This document shows, piece after piece, positions 61,408-64,000 of a stretch of DNA of 64,000 nucleotides (the first letter of the stretch is position 1; each line of letters begins with the position of its first letter). The notes under the pieces were generated by a model. That model searched no databases. It was not told the origin of the DNA and was given only the letters and a program-made list of their open reading frames with translations. Where the stretch lies: positions 1-64,000 of the forward strand of contig VXCM01000715.1 in NCBI GenBank assembly GCA_014773175.1, in the 5' to 3' direction. Source of the DNA: Lucifuga dentata (Eukaryota > Chordata > Actinopteri > Ophidiiformes > Bythitidae). Both the position numbers and the translations under genes were made by a program.

Positions 61408-61542
61408 TTCCAGATGCTCCGATGGCCACTGCAGAAGTCACAGAACATCTGGAGAAGAGTGACAGAGCTGCTGCNTTCCAGATGCTCCGATGGCCACTGC
61501 AGAAGTCACAGAACATCTGGAGAAGAGTGACAGAGCTGCTGC
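61408..61542. repeat. 67-bp direct duplication around a single N
   Basis: 61408-61474 and 61476-61542 are identical (TTCCAGATGCTCCGATGGCC start) and separated by N at 61475. Probably an assembly join, not a biological repeat. Confidence 0.95.
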
Positions 61543-62732
61543 AACAGTGACAGAAGCCTTCCCACTGCCACCTGGACGAACAGGCAACACTCCAGCTCAC
61601 CACGCATCCGTTTGGCTCATACGAAGTGCTGACATGCAACATCCATCAAAAACACAGGAAATCTGCATATCAAATGACGCAGATTGGAAGTTCTTTACAC
61701 TACAAAGTATTTTTTCCTTTTTTTCGATTCTTATGGCAGAGAAAGGGCTTTTAAAATTGCTGCAGTAATCGCAGTACGCTTTACAGCAGAGACAGATTAT
61801 ACAAGATCACCCCCACATTATCACAGGGGAGGCAAAACTGAGAGCAGAGAAGGCAATGAAGAGAGGAAAAGAAAAGCTGTTTGCCAGGATTTTCTCTATA
61901 TTGAAGCTGCTCGGTCAGCTGTGTCATATTGTAATATACTTTGGTAGGTCAGTGGCAAACAGAGCTGAAGTTCAAGTTTCAAGTAATATGAACTTTTGAT
62001 GGCGAGATGTAAAATCCAACTACAAGAAGTACACATTTCCTAAAGTAGCATTGCAACAACATTCTGTCACTGATTTTGCCAGTGATCACACGTAGAACGC
62101 CTTGAAACATAATTTAGGGCATTGTACCTATAATGTTTGACAATTTTCTGATTTCAAATTAATCAAAAAAAGTTCATCAATGTTTAAAGCCTTAATTAAT
62201 ATTCATAATACAGTAGGTGATATAGTCAGCTTATCCAGATAAAGGGCAGATCACCAAGGTGAAAAATTATGACTAATGTTCAGATAAGGACAATTTTTTG
62301 TATATCTTAAATATAAAACCCTCTGCTCTCTGTCCGGAGGTTGTATCTAGCCAAAAGAGCTGAAAAAGAACAAACTGAGTGCATCTCATGTGGCACTAAT
62401 AGGATTTATTTGATAGAAAAAATGCTATTCTTTCATGAAACATAAAGTCATGTATCTTTAAAGAGGAGCATAAGCAGCTAACGGTGCCAAGAAAGATCTA
62501 GGAATGTAGATGATGATGTTTATTTCCAGCACCCCCAACCTGTTAGATCAAAGTAATAGACCAAAGGGAAGGAAAGTACAAATAATAAGGTGAAAGTTTA
62601 GTGAGGGTATAACTACACTGTAGTTAGCAAAAAAGAGGTTGATAAGGAGGAATCAGTTACTAGATAAGTGGTACAGGCTGCTCAATTACTGCCACTTGAG
62701 CAAACTCACCAATAGGCTGTTATAGAGCATCG
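61543..62732. other. Upstream sfswap intron, nothing recognised
   Basis: Short frames only; no sfswap-like coding exon. Confidence 0.5.
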
Positions 62733-63225
62733 CCCCAGTCTGAGGTCGTGTCCACTCTGGAGCAGGTTTTCTTCAAGGACCTCTCTGTATTTGGCTGCAT
62801 TAATCCTTCCTTCAATTCTGACCAGTCTCCCTGTCCCTGCTGCTGAGAAGCACCCCATAGCATGATGCTGCCACCACCATGCTTCACTTTAGGTAGAGTA
62901 TTAGCCAGGTGATGAGCAGTGCCTGGTGTTTGCCAGACATAGTGCTTGGAGTTCTGCCCAAAGAGTTCAATTTTTGTCTCATCAGATCAGAGAATCTTTT
63001 TCCTCATGCTCTCAGAGTCCTTTAAATGCCATTTGGCAAACTCCAAGCCTTTCATATGCCTTTTACTCACGAGTAGCTTTTGTCTAACCACTCTATCATA
63101 AAGGCCTGATTGATGAAGTGCTGTTGAGATGGTCGTCCTTCCAGGAGGTTCTCCCATCTCTGCAGAGGACTTCAGAATCTCTCTTAGAGTGTCCTCTGGG
63201 TTCTCGGTCACCTCCCTGACCAAGG
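62733..63225 (-). pseudogene. Tc1-like transposase, N-terminal to central part (dead, inverted piece)
   Basis: The minus strand reads REVTENPEDTLREILKSSAE, GRTTISTALHQSGLYDRVV, then KRHMKGLEFAKWHLKDSESM. A stop (TGA) replaces the Trp of the WSDETKIELFG box. It continues [33 protein letters not shown] and, after a slip, the ...[13 protein letters not shown] relic, ending near DLRLGR. The rest of the transposase (the QDNDPKH and NPIE boxes) is not downstream on this strand. Confidence 0.88.
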
Positions 63226-63912
63226 CCAGAATTGAGAGGAGGATGAATGCAGCCAAATACAGAGAGGTCCTTGAAGAAAACCTGCTCCAGAGCGCACACG
63301 ACCTCAGACAGGTGACGGTTCACCATTCAGCACAATAATGAGCCGAAGCATACAGCCAAGACAATACTGGAGCAGCTTCAGGACAAGTCTCTGACTGTCC
63401 TTGACTGGCCTAGGCAAAGCTCAGACTCAAACCCCATCGAACATCTGTAGAGAGACCTGAAGATGGCGGTTCACAGACGCTTCCCATCCAATTTGATGGA
63501 GGTTGAGAGAATGTGCCAGGAAGAATGGGATAAACTGTCCAAATCCAGGTGCGCAAAGCTTGTAGAGACGTACCCAAGAAGACTCGCAGCAGTAATTGCT
63601 GCCAAAAGAGCTTCTACAAAGTACTGAATTAAGGGTCTCTGAATACTTATATAAATGAAAGATTTCAGTTTTTGATTTTTAACAAATTTGTAAAAATTTA
63701 TGTGTTTTCACTTTGTTATTATGGTTATTGAGTATAGATTAATGGACAAAAATGGCAATTTTATCCATTTAAAATTAAATCTACAACACAATAAAATGTG
63801 CNGATTAATGGACAAAAATGGCAATTTTATCCATTTAAAATTAAATCTACAACACAATAAAATGTGCAGAAAGTGAAGGGATCTGAAAACTTTCTTAAGC
63901 CACTGTATTCAG
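63226..63912 (+). pseudogene. Tc1-like transposase, C-terminal half and right terminus (dead)
   Basis: The plus strand reads [20 protein letters not shown], then NNEPKHTAKTILEQLQDKSL, LDWPRQSSDSNPIEHL, a TAG in place of Trp, RDLKMAVHRRFPSNLMEVER, and ends RRLAAVIAAKRASTKY-stop. The Asp of the usual QDNDPKH box is lost. The 3' flank ends CTTAAGCCACTGTA, consistent with a Tc1 terminus and TA target. It contains a 65-bp duplication around N (63737-63867). Confidence 0.88.
63737..63867. repeat. 65-bp direct duplication around a single N
   Basis: 63737-63801 and 63803-63867 are identical (GATTAATGGACAAAAATGG start), with N at 63802; likely an assembly join inside the Tc1 3' region. Confidence 0.95.
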
Positions 63913-64000
63913 TCGCTTCTTTTGTTTACGAGCACAACATAAAGCCACTTTCACTTTCATTACTGAAATGCCAGTCTGATTATGCCATTGCCGTGATTTC

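Noticed and set aside
61408..61542. Genuine tandem duplication of 67 bp
   Set aside because: Identical copies are separated by a single N, the same signature as the other joins; an assembly overlap is the simpler explanation.
55700..64000. Further sfswap exons (SURP domains or the coiled region before the RS domain)
   Set aside because: No minus-strand segment with splice sites and SFSWAP-like residues was found; these exons are expected to the right of the window.

Overview
This is a gene-poor window of a vertebrate nuclear genome, most likely a percomorph teleost fish. The evidence is AT-rich sequence, many CA, GA, AAAG and ATT microsatellites, and fish-type repeats: L2/RTE LINE tails, Tc1, PIF/Harbinger and hAT MITEs, and a tRNA-derived SINE. 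The clearest coding sequence has GT-AG introns and ends in a C-terminus I recognise as that of SFSWAP. I see no operon, CRISPR array or other prokaryotic feature. Family assignments rest on pattern recognition, with no database search.

Layout. From 1 to about 36.5 kb is intergenic: no exon of a recognisable host gene, only old transposon fragments, satellites and fold-backs. From about 36.54 to 55.66 kb on the minus strand lies the 3' half of sfswap (suppressor-of-white-apricot splicing factor). Five coding exons at 55,661-55,363, 52,912-52,787, 51,865-51,752, 48,523-48,451 and 37,304-37,239 join in frame to give 225 residues and a stop, followed by about 0.7 kb of 3' UTR with a poly(A) signal. 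The last intron is 11.1 kb and full of repeats. From 55.66 kb to the right edge is upstream intron: the preceding exons (SURP modules, N-terminus) are not visible and should lie beyond 64 kb. That intron holds an L2 LINE tail, a TTAA-flanked MITE and a head-to-head Tc1 remnant.

The most interesting non-gene signals are (i) a MITE family with long terminal inverted repeats and TTAA at its ends, seen in about six places; (ii) several perfect or near-perfect short hairpins with 3-9 nt loops; (iii) a 42-nt exon-like sequence with strong splice sites and in-frame stops inside the sfswap upstream intron; and (iv) a systematic assembly signature: single N characters in homopolymers, or between exact direct duplications of 64-67 bp. 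The last point means that some apparent tandem repeats here are probably unmerged contig ends. I found no credible undescribed gene system.
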